A stretch of DNA of 64,000 nucleotides, from assembly GCA_021770345.1 (NCBI GenBank), contig JAETRD010000010.1:1-64000 (forward strand), given 5' to 3'. Every line of letters starts with the position of its first letter. Within the stretch, counting starts at the first letter, position 1. The notes beneath the pieces were generated by a model that had not been told where the DNA came from, did not search any database, and saw only the letters and a program-made list of their open reading frames with translations. Position numbers and translations under genes: made by a program. The stretch comes from Lachnospiraceae bacterium (GTDB lineage Bacteria > Bacillota > Clostridia > Lachnospirales > Lachnospiraceae). Below are positions 50,726 to 60,068 of this stretch, in pieces.

Positions 50726-52477
50726 ATGAAAAAGTTACATACCTATATCGGGCAGCACTGGTATGGATATCTGTTTGCCGTTTTTTGTATGGTGGCGTCG
50801 ATCGTGCTGGATATGGTTTATCCGATGATCACGGAACATATTGTGGATGATGTTATGATTGACGGAAAAGCGGAACTTCTGACAGGTCTTCTGGTCGGAA
50901 TCGCGCTGGTCGGAATCGGTCGGAGCGTGTTCGGCTACTGTACGGAGTTTTTGTTTGATGTAATCTCGGCGAAAATCGGAACCGAGATGCGAAAGGATCT
51001 GTTTGAGCATATCCAGACGCTTTCGATGAATTATTTTGACAACACGAATACGGGGGAACTGATGGCCCGCGTAAAGGATGATATCGATAAGGTCTGGAAT
51101 GCGCTCGGGTATGTCGGGATGCTGGTGATCAATCTGGTGATTCATGTATCTTTTGTGCTTTACTGTATGTTTACCCGCAGCGCAAAGCTGGCGCTGATAC
51201 CGCTTTTCACAATGGTGCTCTGCGGGATTACGGCCATTGTGATGGAGCGGAAGTTAGACAAGGTTTATGAGGATATCAGTGAGGAGAATGCGGTTCTGAC
51301 GACCGTGGCGGAGGAGAATCTCGCAGGGGTGCGGACGGTAAAGGCGTTTGCGAGGGAAAAGCACGAGATTGCAAAGTTTTTATCGCACAACAAACGTTAT
51401 TATGAGCTGAATATCGCGCAGTCAAAGACACTCGTGCGCTATTATCCGCTGTTTCAGTTTGTGGGAAAAGCACTTCCGGTCTGCACCGCGGTGCTTGGCG
51501 GAGCGCTCGTGATGAAAGGAGAGATGACGCTGGGCGTGCTGGTGGCGTTTGTCGAATACAGCAGAAACTGTACCTGGCCGATGGAGATGCTCGGATGGCT
51601 CACAAACGACGTGTCCGCGGCCGTGGCATCTTACCGGAAGATCCGAAAGATTTACGGGGAGAGGGCGGCGATTACAGATTGTGAGGAGCCTGTGACGCTC
51701 CCGAAAGTAAAGGGTGAAATCTGTTTTGAACATGTGGGCTTTTCCCTGGAGGGAAAGGAGATTCTTGCGGATGTGAGCTTTGCGCTTCCAGCGGGGAAAA
51801 CGCTCGGGATTATGGGAGCGACCGGTTCGGGAAAATCCTCGATGATTAATCTTTTGCAACGGTTTTACGACGTGAGCGCGGGAGCTGTTTTCGTGGACGG
51901 CGTGGATGTGAAAAAACTGTCGCTGCACCAGCTGCGCAGCAGTATATCGGTAGTATTGCAGGATGTGTTTCTGTTTTCCGATACCATCGAGGAGAATATC
52001 AGGATGGGACAGCGGAATGTCATGCGGCCGGATACGGTACGGCTGGCGGCCGAGCGGGCGCAGGCGAGGGGCTTTATCGAGAAGATGGAAGAGCAGTATG
52101 AGACGGTGATCGGCGAGCGGGGCGTCGGTCTTTCCGGCGGGCAGAAGCAGCGCATCAGCATTGCACGGGCGCTCGCAAAGCACAGCCCCATACTGGTGCT
52201 CGACGACTCGACCTCGGCGCTAGACATGGAGACGGAGCAGGAAATTCAAAAGATGCTGGGCAGCCTGGAGGGGATAACGAAAATCATAATCGCCCACCGT
52301 ATCTCCGCGGTGCGCCGCGCGGATGAAATCATCTATCTGGCGGACGGGAAAATCGCGGAGCGCGGGACGCACGAGGAACTGATGGCGAAGAGAGGGCTGT
52401 ACTATGCCACTTATCTGGCGCAGTACGGAGAAAATCCGGGAGGAATTCCGGCTGCCGCGATTGTTACGGAAGGATAG
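50726..52477 (+). CDS. ABC exporter half-transporter, subunit 1 (BmrC-like position)
   Basis: 583 aa; the ATG at 50726 follows AAGGAGG. A six-helix exporter membrane domain (about 1-315) precedes the ATPase domain: Walker A GATGSGKSS, signature LSGGQKQR, Walker B LVLDDSTSALD. The catalytic glutamate after Walker B is replaced by aspartate, the mark of the degenerate site in heterodimeric exporters such as BmrCD and TM287/288. Partner of the next gene. Probably drug or lipid export, induced through the upstream attenuator. Confidence 0.93.
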   Translation: MKKLHTYIGQHWYGYLFAVFCMVASIVLDMVYPMITEHIVDDVMIDGKAELLTGLLVGIALVGIGRSVFGYCTEFLFDVISAKIGTEMRKDLFEHIQTLSMNYFDNTNTGELMARVKDDIDKVWNALGYVGMLVINLVIHVSFVLYCMFTRSAKLALIPLFTMVLCGITAIVMERKLDKVYEDISEENAVLTTVAEENLAGVRTVKAFAREKHEIAKFLSHNKRYYELNIAQSKTLVRYYPLFQFVGKALPVCTAVLGGALVMKGEMTLGVLVAFVEYSRNCTWPMEMLGWLTNDVSAAVASYRKIRKIYGERAAITDCEEPVTLPKVKGEICFEHVGFSLEGKEILADVSFALPAGKTLGIMGATGSGKSSMINLLQRFYDVSAGAVFVDGVDVKKLSLHQLRSSISVVLQDVFLFSDTIEENIRMGQRNVMRPDTVRLAAERAQARGFIEKMEEQYETVIGERGVGLSGGQKQRISIARALAKHSPILVLDDSTSALDMETEQEIQKMLGSLEGITKIIIAHRISAVRRADEIIYLADGKIAERGTHEELMAKRGLYYATYLAQYGENPGGIPAAAIVTEG

Positions 52478-52491
52478 AAAGGAGACGGAGT

Positions 52492-54282
52492 ATGGCTGTT
52501 AACTCGTTTCGCGAAGACGAATTTATGGAAAACACGGACAAAAAGAAGATTTTCAAACGGCTGTTTTCCTATCTGATGGAGTATAAAGGAATATTGATTG
52601 CGGTACTGTTATGTATGGGTGTGACCGTTGTGATATCGTTAGTGAATCCGCTGATTATCGAGGAGGCGATCGACACCTATATCGCGGGCGGAGATTTCCC
52701 GGGGCTGATGAAACTGGGAGCGTTTGCGCTTGCACTGAATGTTTTTTTCATTGTGATGGTAAAGGTCCGCATGTATGTGATGGCGGTGGTCTCGAACAAG
52801 ATTCTGCTGCGCATCCGCCAGGATTTATATGAGCATATCCAGACATTGTCGTTTGCTTTTTTTGACAGCAGACCGACGGGGAAGATTCTTGCCCGCATTA
52901 TCGGGGACGTCAACTCCTTAAAAGATGTGCTGGTAAATACGGTGACGACGCTTGTACCCGAGCTTGTCACGGTCGCCGGGGTCGTTGTGATCATGGTGGT
53001 AAAGGACTGGCGGCTCGCGCTCGCGTCTCTTTCCACGCTTCCGCTGATGGTCGCGGGCATCTGGTTCGTGCAGAAAAAGTCGCACAGGCGCTGGCAGATT
53101 TTCCGCAAGAAATCTTCGAATCTGAATGCCTATGTGCATGAGGATATCGCGGGGATGAATGTGGTGCAGAGTTTCGGTGCGGAGGAGGAGACGAGGGAGA
53201 TCTTCGGAAAGCTTGCAGACGAGCACCGGGATTCCTTCCGCGATGCGATTGTCTATGCGGATCTGTTCGGGCCGGTTGTTGATTTCAGTTGGGGCATCGG
53301 TGCGATGATGATGTATCTGATCGGCATACGCGTGCTCGGGGTGGAGACTGTGAGTGTCGGGATGCTCGTGGCTTTCGGAACTTATATCAATATGTTCTGG
53401 ACGCCGATTATGAACCTCAGTAATTTCTACAACAACCTGGTGACAAACCTGACGGCGGCCGAGCGGATTTTTGATATCCTGGACACGGAACCGGACATTG
53501 TGGACGCGGCGGATGTAGCGGAGCTGCCGGAGGTGAAAGGCGAGGTGGAATTTTCGCATGTGAGCTTTACCTATGACAGAGGCACGCCGGCGGAGACAAA
53601 GGTGCTTTGTGACGTCAGCTTTTCGGTAAAGCCGGGGGAGACGATCGCGCTGGTCGGCCCCACGGGTGCGGGAAAGACGACGATTGTCAACCTGATCAGC
53701 CGCTTTTACGACATCGAGGAGGGAACGATCTCGGTGGACGGGTATGATCTGACAAAGATATCCATCGAGAGCTTACGGCAGCAGATGGGCGTGATGACGC
53801 AGGACAATTTTATTTTCCACGGAACCGTGCGCGACAATATCCTCTACGGAAAGCTGGATGCGACCGAGGAGGAGATGATCGCCGCGGCGACCGCGGTCAA
53901 CGCGCATGACTTTATCATGAAAATGGAAAAGGGCTACGACACGGAGCTAAAGGAGCACGGTGCGGGGCTTTCCATCGGGCAGCGGCAGCTGATCGCGTTT
54001 GCCCGCACGATGGTTTCGATGCCCAAAATTCTGATACTCGACGAGGCGACCTCGAGTATCGACACGCATACCGAGATGCTGGTGCAGAAAGGCATCGAGG
54101 CGCTGCTCTCCGGCAGGACCAGCTTTGTCATTGCGCACAGGCTTTCGACGATACAAAACGCCGACCGGATTTTCGTCGTCGACAACGGAGGAATCCTGGA
54201 GCAGGGAAGTCCCGCCGATCTGATGAAAAAAAAGGGCGCCTACTACAACCTGTATATGGCGCAATTTGCGGGAATACAATGA
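52492..54282 (+). CDS. ABC exporter half-transporter, subunit 2 (BmrD-like position)
   Basis: 596 aa. A soluble head of about 25 residues, the membrane domain, then an ATPase domain with Walker A GPTGAGKTT, Walker B LILDEATSSID (intact glutamate) and H-loop IAHRLS. The signature is altered to LSIGQRQ. Together with subunit 1 this gives one intact and one degenerate ATP site, as known for asymmetric exporters. It begins 14 nt after subunit 1. Confidence 0.94.
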   Translation: MAVNSFREDEFMENTDKKKIFKRLFSYLMEYKGILIAVLLCMGVTVVISLVNPLIIEEAIDTYIAGGDFPGLMKLGAFALALNVFFIVMVKVRMYVMAVVSNKILLRIRQDLYEHIQTLSFAFFDSRPTGKILARIIGDVNSLKDVLVNTVTTLVPELVTVAGVVVIMVVKDWRLALASLSTLPLMVAGIWFVQKKSHRRWQIFRKKSSNLNAYVHEDIAGMNVVQSFGAEEETREIFGKLADEHRDSFRDAIVYADLFGPVVDFSWGIGAMMMYLIGIRVLGVETVSVGMLVAFGTYINMFWTPIMNLSNFYNNLVTNLTAAERIFDILDTEPDIVDAADVAELPEVKGEVEFSHVSFTYDRGTPAETKVLCDVSFSVKPGETIALVGPTGAGKTTIVNLISRFYDIEEGTISVDGYDLTKISIESLRQQMGVMTQDNFIFHGTVRDNILYGKLDATEEEMIAAATAVNAHDFIMKMEKGYDTELKEHGAGLSIGQRQLIAFARTMVSMPKILILDEATSSIDTHTEMLVQKGIEALLSGRTSFVIAHRLSTIQNADRIFVVDNGGILEQGSPADLMKKKGAYYNLYMAQFAGIQ

Positions 54283-54360
54283 GGCGGGGCAGGCGGATAG
54301 TATGACAGGGCGCGAAATTTTTGCCGCAGATGAAAAATAAAAAACGAAAAGGAGTATATC

Positions 54361-55446
54361 ATGGACATTCTCATACGCAAAGAAAACGAATCCGATTATT
54401 ATGAATCCGAGCTTGTGACAAAGCGCGCATTTTGGAATAAATACAAACCCGGCTGCAATGAGCACTATCTGGTGCACCGGCTGCGCAAAGACGGCGCTTA
54501 TCTGCCGGAACTTGGCCGGGTCGCGGAGGCGGACGGAAAGGTGGTCGGCCTGATCATGTACTCAAAAGCCGCGTTAAAATTTCCGCCCGCAGCAGATGCG
54601 GCAGGGATGCCTGCGCAAAAGCGGGAGGAGATACCGGTTCTGTGTTTCGGGCCGCTCTGCGTGGACCCGGATTATCAGGGAAAGGGAATCGGCGGGGCGC
54701 TGCTCGCAGAGACAAAGAAGCTTGCGGCGGAAGCGGGATATCCGGGAATTGTGATTTTCGGGGAGCCCGATTACTATCCGCGGCATGGGTTTTTGACCTG
54801 CGACACCTGGGGGATTGCGACGGCGGACGGGAAAAATTTTGACGCGTTTATGGGATGCGAGCTTGTTCCGGGAGGCTTAAACTATCCCGGAGCCAAATTT
54901 TATGAGGCAGAGGTGTTTGAACATCTTCCCGAAGCGGAGGCGGAGGAGTACGATAAGCAATTTCCGCAGATGCCGAAGTTGAGACTTCCCGGGCAGTGGG
55001 AAAGTAACATGCAGTACCGCGTGATGACGGAGGAGGACATCCGGCGGGTGATTCCCCTTTACATGGAACAATACAATGAGTATGACGGCGGTACATGGAC
55101 CGAAGCGGCTGTCTATAAGCGCATCCATCAGGTGTGGAGCAGGGAGGATGCTTTTTGCATGCTGCTGGAGGAAGAGGGAGAAATCCTTGGCTTTGCGATG
55201 GGAAATATGGAGCAGTATGACGACTGTGCGGCCTATGATTTGATAGAAATTGTGATTGCACACGCGCATCAGAGGAAGGGACTCGGGACCGTATTCCTGA
55301 GGGAACTGGAAAAGCGCGTCAAAAAAATGGGGGCTGCAATGGTGCAGCTGTCTGCAGTAAATGACGGGATGCACGAGGTATTTTACGGGAAATTGCAATA
55401 CAAAGATGCAGACAGCTTAAAGATAAAGACAAAATGGCTGCGGTAA
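54361..55446 (+). CDS. Tandem GNAT-domain acetyltransferase
   Basis: 361 aa, two GNAT folds in one chain. The first (about 1-165) has the acetyl-CoA loop VDPDYQGKGIGGALL and GFLTCDTWGIA, like the YhbS group. The second (about 215-361) has IVIAHAHQRKGLGTVFL with the Q/RxxGxG/A loop. A Glu-rich linker joins them. Substrates unknown; such double enzymes are often linked to antibiotic or small-molecule modification. It follows the exporter by 78 nt and could share its transcript. Confidence 0.88.
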   Translation: MDILIRKENESDYYESELVTKRAFWNKYKPGCNEHYLVHRLRKDGAYLPELGRVAEADGKVVGLIMYSKAALKFPPAADAAGMPAQKREEIPVLCFGPLCVDPDYQGKGIGGALLAETKKLAAEAGYPGIVIFGEPDYYPRHGFLTCDTWGIATADGKNFDAFMGCELVPGGLNYPGAKFYEAEVFEHLPEAEAEEYDKQFPQMPKLRLPGQWESNMQYRVMTEEDIRRVIPLYMEQYNEYDGGTWTEAAVYKRIHQVWSREDAFCMLLEEEGEILGFAMGNMEQYDDCAAYDLIEIVIAHAHQRKGLGTVFLRELEKRVKKMGAAMVQLSAVNDGMHEVFYGKLQYKDADSLKIKTKWLR

Positions 55447-55487
55447 AATGCAGCAGGCGTGCGGATTGCAGCGAAGATGGAGGGATT

Positions 55488-55955
55488 ATGAATCAGATGA
55501 TACGCATTGCAGACCATCCGGAGTGTGCCGCCGGAGCGGCTCTTTGGTTTCACGCGAAATGGGGCGTGCCGCTTGCGGCCTACGAGGAGAGTATGGCAGA
55601 GTGCATCCGGCAGAAAAATAAAATACCGCAGTGGTACATTGTGTGCGATGATGCGGGAAATATCATCGCGGGGGCAGGCATTATAGAAAATGATTTTCAT
55701 GACAGAAAGGATCTTGCGCCGAACCTGTGCGCACTGTTTGTGGAAGAAGCGCACCGCGGTCAGGGGGTTGCAAGGCGGCTTCTTGACTTTGCGAGAGCGG
55801 AGACGGCCGAAATGGGTTATGAGACGTTGTATCTGATTACGACGCATACGGAGTTTTACGAGCGGTGCGGCTGGAATTATCTTACGACGGTAAATGAGGA
55901 CGAGGGGACAACAGCCCGGATGTATGCGGCGTCTGCGGCAGAGAAAAACGCCTGA
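55488..55955 (+). CDS. GNAT family N-acetyltransferase
   Basis: 155 aa from the ATG at 55488 (GGAGGG upstream). The acetyl-CoA loop is VEEAHRGQGVARRLL, with YETLYLITTHTEFYERCGWNY at the C terminus, the usual FYEKxG-type ending. Substrate unknown. It lies 41 nt after the tandem GNAT gene and is followed by a GC-rich terminator. Confidence 0.9.
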   Translation: MNQMIRIADHPECAAGAALWFHAKWGVPLAAYEESMAECIRQKNKIPQWYIVCDDAGNIIAGAGIIENDFHDRKDLAPNLCALFVEEAHRGQGVARRLLDFARAETAEMGYETLYLITTHTEFYERCGWNYLTTVNEDEGTTARMYAASAAEKNA

Positions 55956-55992
55956 AAACGGAGACTTCGGGACGTTCGGTATGACAGGAGAA

Positions 55993-56030
55993 GAGGGGGG
56001 CTGTGCGTTTTGCGCACAGCCCCCCCCCTC
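55993..56030. terminator. Bidirectional terminator between convergent genes
   Basis: A very GC-rich hairpin, GAGGGGGGCTGTGCG with CGCACAGCCCCCC, between the GNAT gene (+) and the redox fusion gene (-). Confidence 0.75.
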
Positions 56031-56043
56031 TGTCAAACAGATA

Positions 56044-58044
56044 TTAATAATTTTTTTCCTGAATCTCGAAATAGCTTTGCGGATGATTGCAGGTCGGGCA
56101 GACTTCGGGCGCTTCTGTCCCGACGACGATATGTCCGCAGTTGCGGCACTCCCATACTTTGACCTCACTCTTTTCAAATACCGCCGCGGTTTCTACATTT
56201 TTCAGCAGCGCACGGTATCTTTCCTCGTGGTGTTTCTCGATTGCGCCCACAAGCCGGAATTTGGCCGCGAGGTCAGGGAAGCCCTCCTCCTCTGCCGTTT
56301 TGGCAAAATTCTCATACATGTCCGTCCACTCGAAATTTTCGCCGTCTGCGGCTGCGGCAAGATTTTCTTTTGTATCGCCGATTCCGCTTAATTCCTTAAA
56401 CCACATCTTTGCGTGCTCTTTTTCGTTTTCCGCCGTTTTCAAAAACAGTCCTGCGATCTGTTCGTAGCCTTCTTTTTTTGCTGCCGAGGCAAAGTAGGTA
56501 TACTTATTCCGCGCCTGTGATTCACCCGCGAATGCTGCCTCAAGATTTTTTTCTGTCTGTGTTCCTGCATACTTTGTCGTTCCCATAATTTTTTCCTCTT
56601 TTCTGATATTGATAGTTAATGGTGCATCCCCGGCATGTGCAATCGCCGTATGTTCCGATATTTCCCTGCTGACCGTGCACAGGTCGGAAAGCGACAGACC
56701 GTGAATATCTGTATTTCCGGTGATTCTTGCGAAAGTCTTTAATTCCGCTGCGGAGCAGGTCAGATAATTCTCCACCCGTTTTGCGGCTGCGTCGATATGT
56801 AAACGCTCGCGCAGTTTTTCGTCCTGTGTAGCCACGCCCACCGGGCACATTCCGGTACCGCAGATACGGTATTGCTGACAGGCTGCCGCCACCATCGCGG
56901 CAGAGGCAACTGCCACGGCATCGGCTCCGAGTGCAAGCGCTTTGGCAAAATCGGAAGATACCCTGAGGCCGCCTGTGATGACCAGATCGATATCCGAGCC
57001 GACCGCATCCAGATAGTCTCTTGCACGGCAGAGCGCATAGATTGTGGGGACGCTGGTGGAATCCCTGATAATCGCAGGCGATGCTCCGGTTGCCCCGCCC
57101 CGTCCGTCTATCGTGATGAAATCGGGCCCTGCACTGACGCAGAACTCCAAATCCCGCTCAATATGTCCGGCAGCGATTTTGATGCCGATCGGTCTTCCCT
57201 CGCTGCGCAGACGCAGCTCTTCTACCAGCTTCCGCAAATCGTCTGCACCGTTGATGCCGGGGAAGCGGGACGGGCTGATAACATCCTTTCCAAGCGGTTT
57301 GCTGCGGATGGTCGCAATTTCCGGAGTCACCTTGCCGCCCGGCAGATGCCCGCCCATACCCGGCTTTGTCCCCTGGCCGATTTTGATCTCAATGGCGTCG
57401 GAGGTCTTTAGATTCTCGTCCGTGACACTGTATCGGTTTGGTACATATTCGAAAATATACTTATACGCAGCTTCTTTCTCTTCCGGAAGAATACCGCCCT
57501 CACCGCTGCACATTGCGGTACCGGCCGCCGCGCTTCCCTTTGCCATTGCAATTTTTGTTTCTCTGGAAAGCGCACCGAAGGACATATGCGAAATATAGAC
57601 CGGCATATCAAGGATCATAGGCTTTTTTGCGTGTTTTCCGATCACGGTTTTCAGAGACACATCCGCGTGTTCGTCCAGAGGCATCGGATTTAATTGTGCT
57701 CCAAGCACGAGAATATCATCCCAGTCGGGCATTTCCATCTGTGTGCCCATCGCCTCAATGACAGGTTTTCCGGTGACTGCCATCTCGTGAATTTCCTTCA
57801 TATAGCGGTAAGCGCCGTCCGTTTTTCGTGTTTCCTTCGGATAATTCAGATCAAGCGCTTCGGCGTTTATCGGAGAAGGCACCTTTTCGGATTCCTGCAA
57901 ACCGGCCGGTTTTGCCGGGGGTTCTGCCGCTTCGAACTTTTCCGGCGGCTGCTTGCAGACAGGGCATTCCGTCAATTCGGAAAATGGCCTGCCTTCTTTT
58001 TCTTCGTCGTACACATACCCGCAGATCGTGCATTTGTACACCAT
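56044..58044 (-). CDS. Rubredoxin - FMN glutamate-synthase-like - rubrerythrin fusion protein
   Basis: 666 aa in one uninterrupted frame. Residues 1-40 are a rubredoxin ([17 protein letters not shown]). Residues about 70-470 are the FMN-binding glutamate synthase central-domain type: [43 protein letters not shown] and the cysteine cluster [13 protein letters not shown]. From 487 on it is a complete rubrerythrin: diiron ligands in ENEKEHAKM and [10 protein letters not shown]-terminal rubredoxin [17 protein letters not shown]. Rubrerythrins reduce hydrogen peroxide in anaerobes. The internal ATG at 56586 has a plausible ribosome site (AGAGG), so free rubrerythrin may also be made. Second gene after perR. 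Confidence 0.9.
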   Translation of the reverse strand: MVYKCTICGYVYDEEKEGRPFSELTECPVCKQPPEKFEAAEPPAKPAGLQESEKVPSPINAEALDLNYPKETRKTDGAYRYMKEIHEMAVTGKPVIEAMGTQMEMPDWDDILVLGAQLNPMPLDEHADVSLKTVIGKHAKKPMILDMPVYISHMSFGALSRETKIAMAKGSAAAGTAMCSGEGGILPEEKEAAYKYIFEYVPNRYSVTDENLKTSDAIEIKIGQGTKPGMGGHLPGGKVTPEIATIRSKPLGKDVISPSRFPGINGADDLRKLVEELRLRSEGRPIGIKIAAGHIERDLEFCVSAGPDFITIDGRGGATGASPAIIRDSTSVPTIYALCRARDYLDAVGSDIDLVITGGLRVSSDFAKALALGADAVAVASAAMVAAACQQYRICGTGMCPVGVATQDEKLRERLHIDAAAKRVENYLTCSAAELKTFARITGNTDIHGLSLSDLCTVSREISEHTAIAHAGDAPLTINIRKEEKIMGTTKYAGTQTEKNLEAAFAGESQARNKYTYFASAAKKEGYEQIAGLFLKTAENEKEHAKMWFKELSGIGDTKENLAAAADGENFEWTDMYENFAKTAEEEGFPDLAAKFRLVGAIEKHHEERYRALLKNVETAAVFEKSEVKVWECRNCGHIVVGTEAPEVCPTCNHPQSYFEIQEKNY

Positions 58045-58059
58045 TGTAAATCCCTCCTT

Positions 58060-58422
58060 TTATTGGCTGTCCCTGCATTTGGGGCAGAGATAAAATACCT
58101 TTAAGTCATAAGAGATGATTCCGCCCCCGAGCTGTCTTTCCAGATCGTCCGTCAGATCGTTTAAGCTGATATCGGATAATGAGCCGCATTTTTTGCAGAC
58201 AAGGTGATCGTGCTTTTGGATTTTGTCATAGCGGTCAGGGGAGCCTTCTACGGACAGCCGCCGTATCAGGCCGTCTCTGCACAGGGCATTCAGATTGTTG
58301 TATACGGTTGCCTGAACAACCTTTGGCTCCGTGTTCTTCAACTCTAAAAAAATCTGTTCGGCTGTCATATGTCCGTCTGACCGATTGATCAGTTCCGATA
58401 TCAGCCGTGCATATCGGGTCAT
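58060..58422 (-). CDS. perR: Fur-family peroxide regulator (PerR type)
   Basis: 120 aa, slightly short for Fur/PerR. Winged-helix part: HMTAEQIFLELKN and VVQATVYNNLNALCRDGLIRRL. Metal part: the HDHLVCKKCG motif plus CPKCRD, giving the structural zinc site of two CXXC pairs and His/Asp ligands for the sensing metal. It lies 15 nt upstream of the redox fusion gene and its own promoter carries a PerR-type box, so it is best called PerR rather than Fur or Zur; that choice is inference. Confidence 0.88.
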   Translation of the reverse strand: MTRYARLISELINRSDGHMTAEQIFLELKNTEPKVVQATVYNNLNALCRDGLIRRLSVEGSPDRYDKIQKHDHLVCKKCGSLSDISLNDLTDDLERQLGGGIISYDLKVFYLCPKCRDSQ

Positions 58423-58441
58423 CTCACCACCGCCTTCTATT

Positions 58442-58456
58442 TTAGAATTATTCTAA
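58442..58456. promoter_or_regulatory. PerR box
   Basis: TTAGAAT-A-ATTCTAA read on the minus strand, a perfect 7-1-7 palindrome close to the PerR consensus TTATAATnATTATAA. It touches the -10 box of the perR promoter, so binding would block transcription. Confidence 0.85.
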
Positions 58457-58484
58457 TTATAATATAATTTCACATTTTTGTCAA
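58456..58484 (-). promoter_or_regulatory. Promoter of the perR operon
   Basis: On the minus strand: perfect TTGACA (58484-58479), 17-bp spacer, perfect TATAAT (58461-58456). Confidence 0.88.
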
Positions 58485-58520
58485 GTGTTTATGCCGTAAA
58501 AAAACAAAATCCGGGAACAG

Positions 58521-58973
58521 TTTGGCCCGCAGCTTTTGTGGCAGGCTATGTTTCGTGTCTTTCCAATGTTCGGGCAGACTGCCGGATGTGTCCGCAGGCG
58601 ATAAGACAATCGTTAAGAACTTTCGTGCGGCACTTGGCTTACTTCTTTGGAAAACGTAGCCGCGCAGCAAAATGTTTGAGGTGCCTTCTGCAAAAGGTTT
58701 TCATAGCAGACGGCGCCGAGTTCTTTGCTGCGCGGTTTTATCACGACTTTACAAAGAAGTAAGCCTTAGTGCCGCCAGGAAGTTCGCCCTATTGTCTTTC
58801 GCCTACGGACACATCCGGCATCTTACCCGTCCAGAGGAAAGACACGAAATTCGATGCTTGGATTCGGACGCATGAAACACTGACATTTTGCTCCGAAGAA
58901 ATCGCCGCATTCCGTTTCCGTGGAACAAAAGCTGTTCGCGAAACATAGCTTGCTGTAAAAGCTGCGGGCCGAA
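58521..58973. repeat. Long imperfect inverted repeat without coding content
   Basis: Arms running inward from 58521 and 58973 match for most of their length: TTTGGCCCGCAGCTTTT against its complement at 58955-58973, GGCTATGTTTCG, TGCCGGATGTGTCCG, GGCTTACTTCTTTG and CCGCGCAGCAAA all recur inverted. The right arm has about 100 extra bases (near 58845-58940). The centre is near 58700. Frames within it are low-quality and disagree between the arms. A decayed mobile or palindromic repeat element is the best reading. This fills most of the 590-bp gap between perR and the MBL gene. Confidence 0.65.
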
Positions 58974-59081
58974 CCGTAACAATAAAAAAGCGTATTGACA
59001 AATCGGAAGCTTTTCTTTAGCCTGACAAGTGGAACGATAAAAAAGCTGCGGGGGCGGACCGCAGAGCGAGGGGGAAACGCA

Positions 59082-59900
59082 ATGAAAATCAGCTTTCTGA
59101 TTGACAATCTGACCGAAGGGGAGCTCGCGCCGGAGTGGGGGCTTGCGGTGCATATCACATACCGGGGAAAACGGTATCTGCTCGATACGGGTTCCTCCGG
59201 GACATTTGCGAAGAACGCCCGCGCGATGGGGATTTCGCTGGCCGATGTGGACTACGGGATTCTCTCCCACGCGCACTACGATCACTCAGACGGCATGGCA
59301 GAGTTTTTTGCCGAGAATGAGCGGGCAAAATTTTATCTGCGTGCAGGGGCGGAGGAAAACTGCTACACCGGGAAATGGATATTCCGCAAATATATCGGGA
59401 TTCATAAGGGATATCTGAAAACATACGAAGACAGGATTGTCTACGCCGACGGAAATTACGAGCTTTCGCCCGGCGTTTTGCTGCTTCCCCACAGCACGCC
59501 GCAGCTTGACAGACTCGGAAAGGCGGCAAACATGTATGTGCGGAAGAATCACAGAATGTGTCCGGACTGCTTCGACCACGAGCAGAGCCTGGTGTTTGAC
59601 ACGGCAGAGGGGCTTGTCGTGTGTAACAGCTGTTCCCACGGCGGTGCGGACAATATCATAAAAGAGGCGGCCGCGGCCTGCCCGGATAAAAAAATATATG
59701 CGCTGATCGGCGGATTCCATCTGTTTGCATCCCCGGAGGCGGAGGTTCGGGCGCTGGCGGGACGTATCAGGGAAACCGGAATCAGGCAAATTTACACCGG
59801 GCACTGTACCGGAAAGCGTGCGGCGGCTATCCTGCGGGAGGAGCTGGGGGATATGGTGACGCAGATCCATACCGGGCTCGAAATCGAACTGCGAGATTGA
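59082..59900 (+). CDS. MBL-fold metallo-hydrolase (MJ0888-like)
   Basis: 272 aa from the ATG at 59082. Metal ligands H63-A-H65-Y-D67-H68 lie in LSHAHYDHSDGM, with further histidines in CNSCSHGGADN, GGFHLF and TGHCTG. The pattern fits the group annotated as dihydropterin ribofuranosylaminobenzene phosphate synthase-like, a label from archaeal methanopterin synthesis that is unlikely to describe its job here. It is a cytoplasmic hydrolase of unknown substrate. No clear promoter or neighbour gives a hint. Confidence 0.88.
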   Translation: MKISFLIDNLTEGELAPEWGLAVHITYRGKRYLLDTGSSGTFAKNARAMGISLADVDYGILSHAHYDHSDGMAEFFAENERAKFYLRAGAEENCYTGKWIFRKYIGIHKGYLKTYEDRIVYADGNYELSPGVLLLPHSTPQLDRLGKAANMYVRKNHRMCPDCFDHEQSLVFDTAEGLVVCNSCSHGGADNIIKEAAAACPDKKIYALIGGFHLFASPEAEVRALAGRIRETGIRQIYTGHCTGKRAAAILREELGDMVTQIHTGLEIELRD

Positions 59901-59950
59901 AATCGGGGAATCGCAAGAAAAAAGGACTGGTATTTTCATATTCGGTATGC

Positions 59951-59956
59951 TATAAT
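59951..59956 (+). promoter_or_regulatory. Extended -10 promoter of tig
   Basis: ATGC-TATAAT with the TGn extension; no good -35 is visible at 17 bp. About 110 nt of leader precede the tig start. Confidence 0.6.
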
Positions 59957-60068
59957 CTCTAAATGACTGTGAAGGTCGAAGTATGCCCTTTTTCCGGGGA
60001 AAGCAGAGAATAAATGTATATGGTAACCTTCGGTCGAAGGTATATATTTAAGGAGGAAATAATCAAAG

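Noticed and set aside
58470-59001. Several short frames within the long inverted repeat
   Set aside because: The arms carry different frames, with no ribosome sites and no family-like sequence; better explained as non-coding repeat.
58995-59023. Promoter (TTGACA) for the MBL hydrolase gene
   Set aside because: The -35 box is perfect but no -10-like sequence lies at 16-18 bp.
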